A stretch of DNA of 64,000 nt, from assembly GCF_024139115.2 (NCBI RefSeq), contig NC_085139.1, positions 868,001-932,000 of the forward strand, given 5' to 3'. The stretch comes from Armigeres subalbatus (taxonomy: Eukaryota; Arthropoda; Insecta; Diptera; Culicidae). Position numbers and translations under genes: made by a program. The notes beneath the pieces were generated by a model that did not search any database, had not been told where the DNA came from, and saw only the letters and a list, made by a program, of their open reading frames with translations. Shown piece after piece: positions 11,231-22,490 of the stretch. The stretch's first letter is position 1. Each line of letters starts with the position of its first letter.

Positions 11231-12320
11231 AAATAAAACGATCAAATAAAGTTAGTGAGCGAACTTGGAAACATTCTCGTAATTCACATCAAGCAACTGT
11301 GGCACAGTGGGAAAATCTCTTACACAAATTTGATATGTTTTTACCATATGTATGTAGATATTGAAAAACAAACTATGATGGCGTTTAGTGATTTCGAATC
11401 TGAATACCCAATTGACGTATTGGAACAGAGCTTAGGCATCATGAGTTGGGTTAAATAAAACTTCGTACTAATAACTGTGTCAGCATGTTGTTCAATAACC
11501 TTTGAAATGATGCCCTCAGTGTTGTTCACAGTCAATGGCTGTTGAAATCTTGGTATAAGATATTAATCCGATTTTTAGCTTTAAAAAAACATTCCTCCTC
11601 TAATATCTTGTCAGTAAAATGGCGTTATAGGAAGAACAAAGATCGACATAGGTACATGGGCCAAGAAGATATTTATGGAAAAACAAAGAGATTAGTCAAC
11701 GCACCAACATTTGAATATTCCGTTCCATTGTGAAATCTGTGTTCTTAAACGTAGGTGAAACATACATCATATCTATGATAAACACTAAACGGCTGCACTG
11801 CCTTTCTACGCATAATTGTCCCATGTAAGTTTTTGTCTATTTTGACTTTTTACCATAGAGCATTTTCTATTTTGATGTACACTTTTAGAAAGCTCACAGA
11901 TATCGAATTTTGTTCGGAGAATCATTAAAAACCATTAAATTCATCATTATGGAAGACTCTGTTATTTTATGGAGTAACACTCATAGTATGTTTCGCTCAG
12001 ATCTTCCAAACTTAGCTTGTTCCAGTGGTTAATGGGGGCAATCTGGAAAATGTCCACGTTTAGCGACATAATCACTTTAACCACGTGGATAGTTCACTTC
12101 TATAGATGAAGCATTGAGAAACATATGTCAATCGCAGTATTCATTAACAAAATCATGCAATAAGCGGGACTAGTATGCACATAAACCATTAAACAAGTGC
12201 TAAATTTCTCGTCAAACCGCTCAACAATTTTTATGATCATTATCACAAATTGTATTTGTGGGCGAAAAATGTTTGCCTTTTTCGAATTTGGTACAAGCAT
12301 GCGTAGAACAGCAGTGCAAA
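11231..12320. other. AT-rich unassigned stretch
   Basis: No gene or repeat family is recognised. Confidence 0.5.
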
Positions 12321-12547
12321 CCCGAGTAGCACATTATGTTGTATAGAAGTTTTTATTACCTATGCACAACTGAATTCAGTTACATTTGAGTTGCAGCAAC
12401 CGAATCGGTATAAATTTTGCTGCTAGAGATATGTTCATCACCCTAGCAGCACACATGTTACACTTGGATCTATTCAACTCATATGTGACCAGAATCAGTT
12501 GCAATCAAGCTACTGCAACAATTTTTGTCTGACTTGTGCTGCTCGGG
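12321..12547. mobile_element. Small MITE with CCCGAG ends
   Basis: Terminal inverted repeats CCCGAGTAGCACA and, on the other strand, CCCGAGCAGCACA bound 227 bp of non-coding sequence. The target duplication is unclear (CAAA/CAAC). Confidence 0.6.
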
Positions 12548-12928
12548 CAACATATACCTGCCAGCAGAACCTAGAAGCAGAGCCTCGGCGGCGTATCATC
12601 CTAAAAGAAATAAGTTGGGTTGTCCTAAATCCAACATAGCAACAGTTGAAGGTGATATCGGCATGGAAGACTTTCTATCGGCACCTTTTTTACCCCGGCT
12701 TACGTGGGACGTCACTGTCAAAAAAGTATTTGATCAATTATACGAAATGTTTTTCAGGTCCGCTTATTGTAGATTGACTTATTGTTTGATTTCATGATTT
12801 GTATTTATCAATAAATCTTTTTCAGAATATATTCTATAGACAAATTAAATCTAAACCTGTGGAAAATGACTAACTTCCGTTGTTACGGCAGTGCCTCCGT
12901 AGATTAAATGACACGCCTTCCCATGTTC
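12548..12928. other. Unassigned stretch
   Basis: No gene is recognised. The open frame ending at 12797 starts inside the MITE and has no known domain. Confidence 0.45.
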
Positions 12929-13140
12929 TGCCATCGGGTAACAATGGGTCAAATGGAGGTGAGAATGGGTCACTGTTTCAACAACTTAAAATGCTGGCAG
13001 AGTAGATTGAATGTATCGGGGAGGTAAGAAAATTAAATTATAAGATAGCTTTTAAAATGATTTTGATATCCGACCTCCACTGTTGATGAGAGCGATGACC
13101 CATTCTAATCCCCAGACACATTGTTACCCCCAATGACGGT
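12929..13140. mobile_element. MITE with ATGGG subterminal repeats
   Basis: The ends are TGCCATCGGGTAACAATGGG and, inverted, ACCGTCATTGGGGGTAACAA. GAATGGGTCA recurs inside both ends. It is related to the termini at 2012 and to the element at 31674. No coding sequence is present. Confidence 0.55.
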
Positions 13141-13321
13141 TCTTCAAATTTCTTGGCAAATAACTCCCCGCTCCATTTGTACTTAGATTTACATAACAGC
13201 TTCTACATGTGTGCGTGTAAACTTTAATTTGTTCCACTAGTTTCCAAAGAACAATCAGTACTCGAGATTTATTTCCATTTTTATGTTCAATCATCATAAA
13301 TATTTAAAAAAAGACAGAGTT

Positions 13322-13850
13322 TGGGCTCGGTGGTAACATGGCTACCACTTCTGTCTTATACGCAGGGGGCCGTGGGTTCAATCCCAGGCTCGTTCTGTTC
13401 CTCCTACTTTGTATCTTTTTTTTGTGTTTTTATTAAGGAGACTGGCTCGTCTCCGTACTTTGTATCTTTCAAATATAATTCTCGTGCTCTATAGAGAAAT
13501 CGCAAGAATTAGAAATTGACTTCATGCCGTTTCCAACTTCCATCCTATATTTACATCTTGATTAATTCTAGCAGATAACTGTCAGAATTCGAAATAAGCG
13601 TTTTGGCATCCAAATATAGAATATACCATCCTTTTATTATTATCACATTGGTAACGCGTTTACCTTCCGGAACTCGCATGGTCCTGGATCACTCTCGCAG
13701 TCACGCCGCTCTTGTGCTTTTTAGAACGGTGAGAGTCTTAGAAGGTTAACCAAGACGAACCTCTGACATAGAACCTAATCCCTCATATTGCAATAATATT
13801 TTACAGAGGTGTTCTCGGTTTGCAGTGGTTAGAGTGATTGTATCATCAAT
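13322..13850 (+). mobile_element. tRNA-headed SINE, third family
   Basis: The tRNA-like head has box A-like GGCTCGGTGGTAACATGG and box B-like GTGGGTTCAATCCCAGG (to 13389). The body shares TCCTACTTTGTATCTTT, GTTAACCAAGACGA and TTCTCGGTTTGCAGTGG with the copy at 34705-34990. It is a SINE rather than a tRNA gene because the acceptor arm cannot pair and the body is shared with the second copy. Confidence 0.6.
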
Positions 13851-14466
13851 TCTTCCCTATCCCCGAAAGACCGCAAGGACGTGGTTAGCATATAACGGCG
13901 CTTCAAACCATTTTAACCATTTAAAATACTAGAGGTCTCGGACTGTACACATTGAAGTTGGATAGCAAATCCCATGAATCCATCCAGTAGTTCCTTGTAC
14001 TATTGCGATTTTTTGTCATCATGCTCATGCTCTCATCCTCAAATATGAAGAGAAGACAGAGCGAGTTACTAAATGCGGAGTAGAACAGTCAAATATCCTT
14101 GCCAATATAGGATACAGTGTTTTCACAAATCACTGACGCGATTCACGTATATAACAGCTGAATCTGTCCGCTTATTGTGCTAATATTGGCATGTTTGAGC
14201 TCGCTTTGAAATTGATGAAATGGCGACAAATCAATTGTCTGACATTCAACATGGACAGACATTAGGAGATATTATTCAACATGCACATATGAGGTTTCAC
14301 TGACTGATTTGTACATAATGGCCTAAAATTTTTAAAATCATTTTTAATTTTTCTGGTCCGGTCTGGCTATGGTAACCATATGGAATTTTCATAAGAGCAG
14401 ACATTTTGTCTAAATTGTGCTAAAAAGGAAGACAGTTTAATGGAAAAAGAGAAAAAGTTAAAACCA
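13851..14466. other. Unassigned stretch
   Basis: No gene or repeat is recognised. Confidence 0.5.
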
Positions 14467-14650
14467 AATAATGAATCTCGAAAGCTAACTAAATTTAAGG
14501 GGCAGCAGGGACTATGTCCAAGGGCTTGACGACCCCTCCCCATGGCCACTGCGAGTTAGGGGGCCTACCTATGATGTGGTGGGGTTTGACAGTGGGCTCT
14601 GTTGAACCTCTGCAAAAAGCTGCATGTGTCTATAGGCAGGCCTTATCAAA

Positions 14651-15083
14651 CCCATTCAACACATGAATATATATTGTGCCGTGTAGGCTGTTGAAGTGGA
14701 GGCGATATAGGAGCTTCTCCATACTTCTTCTTCTTCTTATTGGCATTACATCCCCACACTGGGACAGAGCCGCCTCGCAGCTTAGTGTTCATTAAGCACT
14801 TCCACAGTTATTAACTGCGAGCTTTCTTAGCCAAGTTACCATTTTTGCATTCGTATATCGTGAGGCTAACACGATGATACTTTTATGCCCAGGGAAGTCG
14901 AGACAATTTCCAATCCGAAAATTGCCTAGACCGGCACCGGGAATCGAACCCAGCCACCCTCAGCATGGTCTTGCTTTGTAGCCGCGCGTCTTACCGCACG
15001 GCTAAGGAGGGCCCCTTGTGTATCTATATCGTCTCCAATTTAGCATCTTGTATTGCACCATGTACGACTTTATATTGACTGAA
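14651..15083. mobile_element. MITE with CCCAGTCAACACA-type ends, carrying a Feilai
   Basis: The left end CCCATTCAACACATGAATAT and the right end (minus strand) CAGTCAATATAAAGTCGTAC correspond to the 102-bp relative at 39057. The arms also pair internally (GAAGTGGAGGCGATATAGG against CTATATCGTCTCCAATTT). It interrupts the RTE-like leader exactly between TTATCAAA and AAGCGACC. Confidence 0.65.
14724..15015 (-). mobile_element. Feilai SINE, full length, nested
   Basis: On the minus strand it reads GGGGCCCTCCTTAGCCGTGC, then box B GGTTCGATTCCCGG and the conserved tail ending in (GAA)n at 14724. It lies between the arms of the MITE at 14651-15083, so it is the youngest layer of this nest. Confidence 0.88.
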
Positions 15084-15889
15084 AAGCGACCGTGTGCCAC
15101 TCAAAGCGCACAAGCCCAACACGAGTGCCAACCGGCACATCGGGATTAATACCATTGAGATCCTGATTATGGTACACTAGTCACGGCAAACGACAAACAC
15201 ACGCGCGAAAGTAATGCAAAATAAACTTAAATTAACAAAATATGTCTGGCTGAACATTCTTATTTAACGTTAAATAGATATAACATAGTTAGCTATCCGA
15301 TTCCTATGAATTTGGTTGAACAGCCGTGATTATTACTTTATTTTCAATTTAAATCCCGTTTCTTTTTTACTTTCCTTGCGTTGAGGAAATGATGCCGCGG
15401 GCGCCTCATCCGAAATTCAAATGAACAATCGCTCATTTTGAGCGATTAATTGTTTATTCTAGCGAAGGATAAACAATTGAACAAATCAAGGAAATGCTAA
15501 TACTGTAGTATAGAAGTTGCATAGTCACATCACTTTCCATGGTGAATCCCGATCTGTGTTACTGATTACCCCACTCAACTAACCCACCTTCTTTCCCGTG
15601 GTAATTGTGGAGATGCAGAGGTATTCTCGGTCTCTAGTAGCAACAATAACCACACACTAACATTTCCTCCCTTCCCCAACTGACTGGCCGGCGCCGTTAT
15701 TGATCAACATTTGAGAGCTGCTGAAACGTGCACTTCGAAAATAGATGGTAAACCCCAACCACTATTCACTTGGATCATAGTGCAATTTGCACCAATTCTG
15801 ATCAATCACGGAGCAGCAACTATTGATATGTACAGTCAGTCTAAGCTAAGCTAAGCTAATAATTAATCTCGAAAGCTAACTAAATTTAA

Positions 15890-18259
15890 ACTGCCAATTA
15901 AATAACATTTATTTTAATTTTATTAAATTGAACATATTTTGCATTCCGAATAACGTTTTATTAATGAAACTACTAAGGCCCAAACATGTCTATTTTGAAC
16001 ATAAACATTATGAACTTATACAAATGGAATAATACGAACTTGTCTGCTAGAGAAAATTTCACTAAATAAATCTAAGCTTATCTCAGCATCAACACATTTC
16101 AACACAATTTACCACAACAATAGATGGTACATCCCTTGGATAATAGAAAGACTTAAAAAAATCAAAATATAAGAAAACAATTTAGTATTTATGAAGAAGC
16201 AGATCAGAGTCGCCGGGATTTACAACAAGTTGAAGAAATTATCGTGTTAAAGAATATCCAGTAAGGGAGAGATTACTGTGTTGACAAAAATATGACTGCA
16301 CTTAATAGCACTAAGCACAATGCCTTAACTGCATAGTTTGTAGTTATGACCAAGATGAATACAATACCAAGTTTGTGGAAGAGAAGGAGGCGGGGGTGAA
16401 AAATTAATTTTCAGTGCAAAACGAAAACAAACCGGCTAGCTCTCCCATACTATAATCCAAGATGGCTGAATCGTGAATTTGGCAGATTGATCTTGGTTAT
16501 GACGAAGAATAATTTATTATGCAAATCTAATGATAATTGTTCAGTTGAGGTTTCAATTTTTGCACTTGTCTTTATTTTATTTTTTATTGATTTCATATTT
16601 AGATTCATATTGTAAACATTCCAGATTTTTTATTGGCACCGCAGTATAACGTCTTTTCCACACAATCTCGCTCCAAAATCTATAATAACACACTTTTCGA
16701 ATGTATATTCGAACAGCACGCTAAAGAATTATTATTAGATTGCGTTATTTTGACCAGTTATAATACTTTTGATAACTCTTCTTATAAAGATTCTGAATTT
16801 GATTCAACAGGATTAAAACTACCCAAATATACCAACCTTCAGCATTGTTTATAAAAAAAATATTCGTTCAAAGTACTATGGTTTTGCCTGTCACCGTAAT
16901 GTTTTACGCTGATGAACTACCCATTGTCACCGAAATCAGCGTGTTAAATTTCGTAAAATATGGCCAGGAATGAAATTAAAATTACAAATTTTAGGCACGC
17001 TTCAACTTTTCACCCCTTTTGTTACTGATGCGCGATACAAACTGCAGAGTATACAATTCGCTGCGTTGTTGCTCTTCTCCCGCCAGGGCCAAGTTTGTAT
17101 ATGCAAAACTTAGGGGTGTCAGAGCATGTCCGCTAGGAAACCACACAGTCGGAATTCAAGCCACCTCCTCTCCCTTGTTGGTATGATTGTCACAGTTCCC
17201 GTCAGAGTCCCGTTCCACGTGTAACCACACAGCTTGCTTGCAGTCTGCTACATGGTTGTCCCTGAAAGTTTTTGATTCATGATTATTCATAGAAGCATTT
17301 GTCATTTCGTTGTTATTGTTTAAATTATAGTTCTATTGTGTGGCCATTTTCGGGACGGCGTAAAATGCGCAACAATCTCTTCAACAAACTAGAATATCGA
17401 ATTTCAATCAGCCGTGTTGCTGGGGAGTTAATTAATCTTAATTGATTGAACGTGAATGATCACGGCTTTAATGCTTTGAATCAAGTTTGCGATATGATTA
17501 TTTGGATTTGGATTTGGATTTCATTAATTGAATGGTCGTGCTGTCCATTGAAGTAAAACCTTCCCAGATAGTGATTCAAGCAGAGGTTCAACATTTATTC
17601 CTTTGTAAGCAGCAGCACGCCTTCCAGGGTTCTATGAGAATATTTAGTAATATAAGAACATTGAAAGTCGCAAATGTAAACATAAACTTTTTCCCCCCAA
17701 TTTCGTAATAACTAGCATCGCCCCTAGTGTACTACTATTCAGAAGTTGTATTCTATCGAATGCATAAACAAGAGAAGTCTCAATTTTCGCTTAATTAGCC
17801 ATAAGAATCATTGTATGCATGTTTATCCCGTATGGAACAGCAGTTTCGGTAATTTGTATACAGAAAGTATTTTTAGCAAATATTAAATATAAAACAATAC
17901 TAAATTAGATTTCCAGCATTTGTGGAAGTTTAACTGAACCTTTTGTTTAGCTTATTTTGTGTTATACAGCTCTCAATGATTTATTTGAGTCATTAGTATT
18001 CTGTCATTTGGCGGTGTGGCCAGTTGGTGATGAGATTCAGCGGGAACACCTTTGAAGTGGAACTCAAAAGCTTTTAGAAAATTTATGAAGCAGCGACTTT
18101 CGAGTTTAGACTAGATACGGCAGCAGATGAACCGTGTCCAAAATTGCGCGTAAATAGATGTGTGCCGATCGAAAAACTTCCTTGATGGCAGTGAAGCATG
18201 AAGCGATGAAAGAAAACATAGTGCAATTAGCGATGGGTGATGGCGTTAATGAGGTCAAG
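15890..18259. other. Long AT-rich unassigned stretch
   Basis: No repeat family or gene is recognised in 2.4 kb. A 73-codon frame at 16633-16854 has no known domain. A short ATTTGGATTTGGATTTGG tandem occurs at about 17502-17520. The segment at 16910-16945 resembles a decayed MITE end (CCCATTGTCACCG). Confidence 0.5.
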
Positions 18260-18268
18260 GCACATTGC

Positions 18269-18545
18269 AGGGGCCCTCCTTAGCCGTGTGGTAAGACGCG
18301 CGGCTACAAAGCAAGACCATGCTGAGGGTGGCTGGGTTCGATTCCCGGTGCCGGTCTAGGCAATTTTCGGATTGGAAATTGTCTCGACTTCCCTGGGCAT
18401 AAAAGTATCATCGTGTTAGCCTCATGATATACGAATGCAAAAATGGTAACCTGGCTTAGAAACCTCGCAGTTAATAACTGTGGAAGTGCTTAATGAACAT
18501 TAAGCTGCGAGGTGGCTCTGTCCCAGTGTGGGGACGTAATGCCAA

Positions 18546-18575
<30 letters not shown>
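18269..18575 (+). mobile_element. Feilai SINE, full length
   Basis: Complete head, body and (GAA)n tail. The 9-bp target duplication GCACATTGC lies at 18260-18268 and 18576-18584. This is the least interrupted copy in the window and serves as the local reference. Confidence 0.92.
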
Positions 18576-18576
<1 letters not shown>

Positions 18577-18697
18577 CACATTGCGTATCGGAAAATTACA
18601 TAAACGTAGAAATAAGGCTTACTGCTTGAGTATGGTAATGAATGAGAAACAAAAATGAGATGAGGTGTTGTTCAAACTCTGCATACAAATATTTGCT

Positions 18698-18943
18698 TCT
18701 TCTTCTTCTTACAGGCATTACATCCCCACACTGGGACAGAGCCGCCTCGCAGCTTAGTGTTCATTAAGCACTTCCAGAGTTATTAACTGTGAGGTTCCTA
18801 AGCCAAGTTACCATTTTTGCATTCGTATATCATGAGGCTAACACGATGATACTTTTATGCCCAGGGAAGTCGAGACAATTTCCAATCCGAAAATTGCCTA
18901 GACCGGCACCGGGAATCGAACCCAGCCACCCTCATCATGGTCT
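18698..18943 (-). mobile_element. Feilai SINE, 5'-truncated
   Basis: The minus-strand copy starts within the tRNA-like region (ACCATGATGAGGGTGGCTGG), so box A is missing while box B and the tail are kept. The exact 9-bp duplication ATATTTGCT lies at 18689-18697 and 18944-18952. The intact duplication shows that the truncation happened during insertion. Confidence 0.88.
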
Positions 18944-18952
18944 ATATTTGCT

Positions 18953-19209
18953 ATCTGGTTTAAAAAATTTCTCATCGTGACAGCACTTGTGTACAAAGTA
19001 AAATACCTAATAGGTCATAATACCGATCTAAATGAAAATTTAAAAAATATATACCTATCTGTTCTAGATACAATTCCAATATGTCAAAGCACAGTGGCGA
19101 AAACCGGGGCAAAAACCAGAACTGTTTTTCCCTCAGTCATTAAGTTCCCCAACTAGGACATTGCCACCTCGCAGCTTAGGAAGGCCCAAATTATTAATCA
19201 ATACCTATT
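18953..19209. other. Unassigned stretch with a decayed Feilai scrap
   Basis: At 19150-19186 the words AACTAGGACATTGCCACC and TCGCAGCTTAGGAAGGCCC look like a minus-strand Feilai remnant with most of the body deleted. The rest is not recognised. Confidence 0.4.
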
Positions 19210-19680
19210 TGGTTGGCTACAGCGCCGATACACCTATGCCTGGCGTATTGTAGAGCTCCATAATCGTCGGTCTTGGGCGATGTTCCTCCAGTTTCCCCGA
19301 ACGTTCAGGGTCCCCAGGTCCGATTCAACCGCGTGCAGCCAGCGTGTTCGTGGCCTTCTACGAAGTCGTCGGCCCCTATTTGGTGCTCTGTTGAATATTG
19401 TTTTCGCCATTCTTTTTTCCGACATTCGCACTAAGTGACCAGCCCACTGAAGTCTGCCGTATTTTATACGATTCACAATATTTTTCTCTTTGTATACTTG
19501 ATACAGCTCATGATTCATGCGTCGTCGCCACACACCATTTTCTAATTTCCCTCCGAGTATTGTACGCAGCAATTTTCGTACGAAAACCCCAAAAGCTCTC
19601 CGGTCCGTCTCTTTTAATGTCAACACACTTAGTTTTATTTCTGCTCGGCAAAAATTATTAGCTCGGCAACAAATTCCCAA
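19210..19680 (-). pseudogene. LINE reverse transcriptase C-terminal fragment
   Basis: The frame from about 19680 to 19234 encodes the C-terminal region found after the RT domain in several LINE clades: RRAFGVFVRKLLRTILGG, NGVWRRRMNHELYQVY, GRLQWAGHLVRMSEKRMAKT, RPRTRWLHAVESDL and DRRLWSSTIRQA, then a stop. The order of motifs parallels the RTE copy at 54115-54534, but the sequence is clearly a different family. Its 5' end breaks off at about 19680, immediately before the plus-strand LINE that follows. No catalytic motif remains. The clade is not assigned. Confidence 0.65.
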
Positions 19681-19836
19681 AATTCAATGAACAGATGGTG
19701 AGTGTGCAATTAGACTGGCCCAGGAAACAAAAGGTTGTCGAAGTCTACGGGGCACCCCCCAGGATTGTGCCTTTGGGTAAGAAAATCAATCTCTGAAAAT
19801 TTCAGCTCAATCGCTTGATGCAAACGGACACAACGG

Positions 19837-22490
19837 ACACGAATAGGAACATGGAACGTTTTAACCCTAGCCCAGCAGGGTAAATTGGCACAACTTGCCA
19901 ATGAGGCACGCCGCATGAAGCTTGAGATCCTGGGACTGAGTGAAGTCCGTTGGCCAAACTTTGGAGAACACAGAACGCCGTCGGGACAAGTTCTGCTATA
20001 CTCTGGTTTACGAGGTGAACACGCTCCCCGGCATCGCGGAGTTGGCTTCCTACTAAGCGCTCAGGAACACTCTGCGCTTATGAAGTGGGAACCTGTAAGT
20101 GAAAGGATAATCGTTGCCAGATTTAGAACACGGGTCCGAAACCTTACTATAATCCAATGTTATGCGCCAACCGATGCTGCCGATCTGCAAGACAAAGAGA
20201 ACTTCTACAGTCAACTCAATGCCGTCACATCAGCATCAGCCGAAAATGGAAACGGAGCCTTCTTGATGTACGGAATAAACGTAGTGCCGATATCGCGTCT
20301 GATCATCACCTCCTCATCGGCGAAATACGCCTGCGCATTGCGCGGATTCGTCGGCAGGAGGAAAGAGTTGGACGACGTTTCAACACACGCCGACTGGAAG
20401 ATGCCACGGTGAAACGGTCCTTCGTTGAAGAACTGGAGACGAGTGCTGCAGATATTCCGGAAGGTGGCAGCGTGGAAGACCAATGGACCGCCATCAAGAA
20501 TGCCTTCATCACCACCAGCGAGAATAATCTGGGCGAACTACGCACCCAGAGAAAACAATGGATCACCGATGAGACCTGGAGAAAGATAGAGGAGCGAAGA
20601 GAAGCCAAAGCCGCGATAGAGCGATCGAAAACCAGAGGAGCCAAAGTCGTCAACGATACGCGGCTCTTGAGAAGGAAGTAAAACGCTCATGTCGACGGGA
20701 CAAGCGAGCGTGAGCAGACTCTCTAGTCGACGAAGGAGAGAGAGAGCCACCGCAACCGGGGACATTCGCCTCCTCTACGATATCTCACGACGCTCAAGCG
20801 GGGCGAAGATGAATGCAACAATGCCTGTGAAAGACGCGAATTGACCGACCCAACTGACCAGCTGAAACGCTGGTTCGAGCACTTCGAACAACTGTGCCAG
20901 CCAGGTCATCACCACCTCGGCATCTGCCTAGGATCCGGCGTATAACACGCGTCAATACCGAAGCTCCATCACTGCTAGAGATTTAAACAGCCATCCAAAG
21001 CATGAAATCGAATAAAGCCCCAGGGGTCGACCGCATATCAGCCGAGATGCTCAAAGTTGACCCCATGACATCCGCTCAACTACTGCATCGTTTATTTCGT
21101 AATATCTGGGACACCGCAACTTTCCCGGTCGACTGGATGCAAGGTATCTTAGTGAAGGTGCCCAAAAAGGGTGACCTGACTGTATGCGATAACTGGCGAG
21201 GCATTATGTTGCTGTGTACCGTTCTTAAAAGTTCTATGCAAAATTATCCTAGCACGGATTCAGGAGAAGATCGATGCGACTCTCCGGGGGCAGCAAGCCG
21301 GATTCCGTGCCGGAAGATCATGTGTGGACCATATTGTCACGCTCCGCATTATTCTGGAGCAGGTCAACGAATTCCAAGAGTCCCTTTACTTGGTATTCAT
21401 TGACTACGAAAAAGCTTTCGACCGTCTCAATCACGAGAATATGTGAGGCGCCCTGAGACGCAAGGGAGTTCCTGAGAAAATCATCGGCCTTCTCGTGTAG
21501 AGTGCTGCACAATGGGGTCTTGTCCGACCCTATCCGGGTCGTAGCTGGTGTGAGGCAAGGATGTATTCTATCACCGTTACTGTTCCTCATCGTAATCGAC
21601 GAGATTCTGGTAGATGCAATTGACCGTGAACCAAACCGCGGGCTGTTATGGCAGCCTATAACCATGGAGCACCTAAATGACTTCGAATTGGCGGATGATG
21701 TTGCACTCCTCGCGCAACGGCGCTCTGATATGCAGAGTAAGCTCAACGACCTTGCCGAGCGCTCCTCTTCGGCAGGTTTAGTCATCAACGACAACAAAAC
21801 CAAATCGTTGGATGTAAACACGGTGACTCCTTCCAGTTTCACAGTAGCCGGGCAACCAGTGGAGAATGTTGAAAGCTTCCAATATCTTGGTAGCCAAATG
21901 GCGTCAGACGGCGGTACCAAGATCGACATAGGCGCACGGATCAAGAAAGTAAGGGCTGCCTTTGCGAGTTTAAGAAATATCTGGAAAAACAGGCAGATAA
22001 GTGAACGCACCAAAATACGAATTTTCAACTCTAACGTGAAATCTGTGCTGTTATACGCTAGCGAAACATGGTGTATCAGTGGAGAACACTCAACGGCTGC
22101 AGGTGTTCATTAACAGATGCCTGCGGTGTATAATTCGGGCCTGGTGGCCTCACAACTGGATCTCAAACAACGAGCTCCATCGTCGTTGTCACCAGAGGCC
22201 GATAGCAACAGAAATTCGGGATCGGAAGTGGGGCTGGGTTGACCACACTCTATGTAGGGGCGGAAACGAAATCTGTAAACAAGCATTAGACTGGAACCCA
22301 GCGGGACATCGCAGCAGAGCAGACCCAGAGGCTCATGGCGGCGAAGCCTCAATAAAGAAATAAAAGAAGTCGACCGAAATCTAACCTGGCAACAGGTTAA
22401 AACGATAGCCGGGCAACGCTCAGGATGGAGATCTTTCAAGTCGGGCCTTTGCACCACCGGAGGTGTACAGGATCCATAAGTAAAGTAATT
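19837..22490 (+). pseudogene. APE-type LINE, near full length, defective
   Basis: A non-LTR retrotransposon encoding an apurinic endonuclease-like and reverse transcriptase protein that would nick the target and prime cDNA synthesis there. The EN start is RIGTWNVLTLAQQGKLAQL (from about 19840), then LGLSEVRW and TIIQCYAPTDAADL. The frame then shifts at about 20235 because the middle of EN, with the expected GDFN and IDH motifs, is deleted; it resumes at SADIASDHHLLIGEI. RT motifs are NKAPGVDRISAEML (21007), DNWRGIMLL (21188), FIDYEKAFDRLNHENM (21397), GVRQGCILSPLLF (21550) and a LADD catalytic box at 21688-21699. The C-terminus includes VLLYASETWCIS and LQVFINRCLRCIIRAWWPHN. At least three frame changes and in-frame stops (for example near 21444 and 21498) disable it. 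The clade is not named; no long 3' tail is obvious. Confidence 0.75.

Larger units (their letters stand above)
14499..15857 (+). mobile_element. Deleted non-LTR element with RTE-like 5' end and (TAAGC)n tail
   Basis: The first 150 bp (GGGGCAGCAGGGACTATGTC onward) and 15084-15120 (AAGCGACCGTGTG, CTCAAAGCGCACAAGCCCAA) match the 5' region of the RTE element at 51415-51600. The 3' end is a (TAAGC)n microsatellite at 15840-15857. A 32-bp target duplication, one mismatch, lies at 14467-14498 and 15858-15889. The element has no endonuclease or RT coding sequence, so it is an internally deleted or SINE-like derivative mobilised in trans. It contains a nested MITE and Feilai. The middle (15150-15830) is not recognised; two hairpins occur at 15425-15480. 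Confidence 0.7.

Noticed and set aside
20306..20653. Minus-strand frames opposite the LINE (also 21318-22028, 53742-54315)
   Set aside because: They are antisense shadows of reverse transcriptase sequence.
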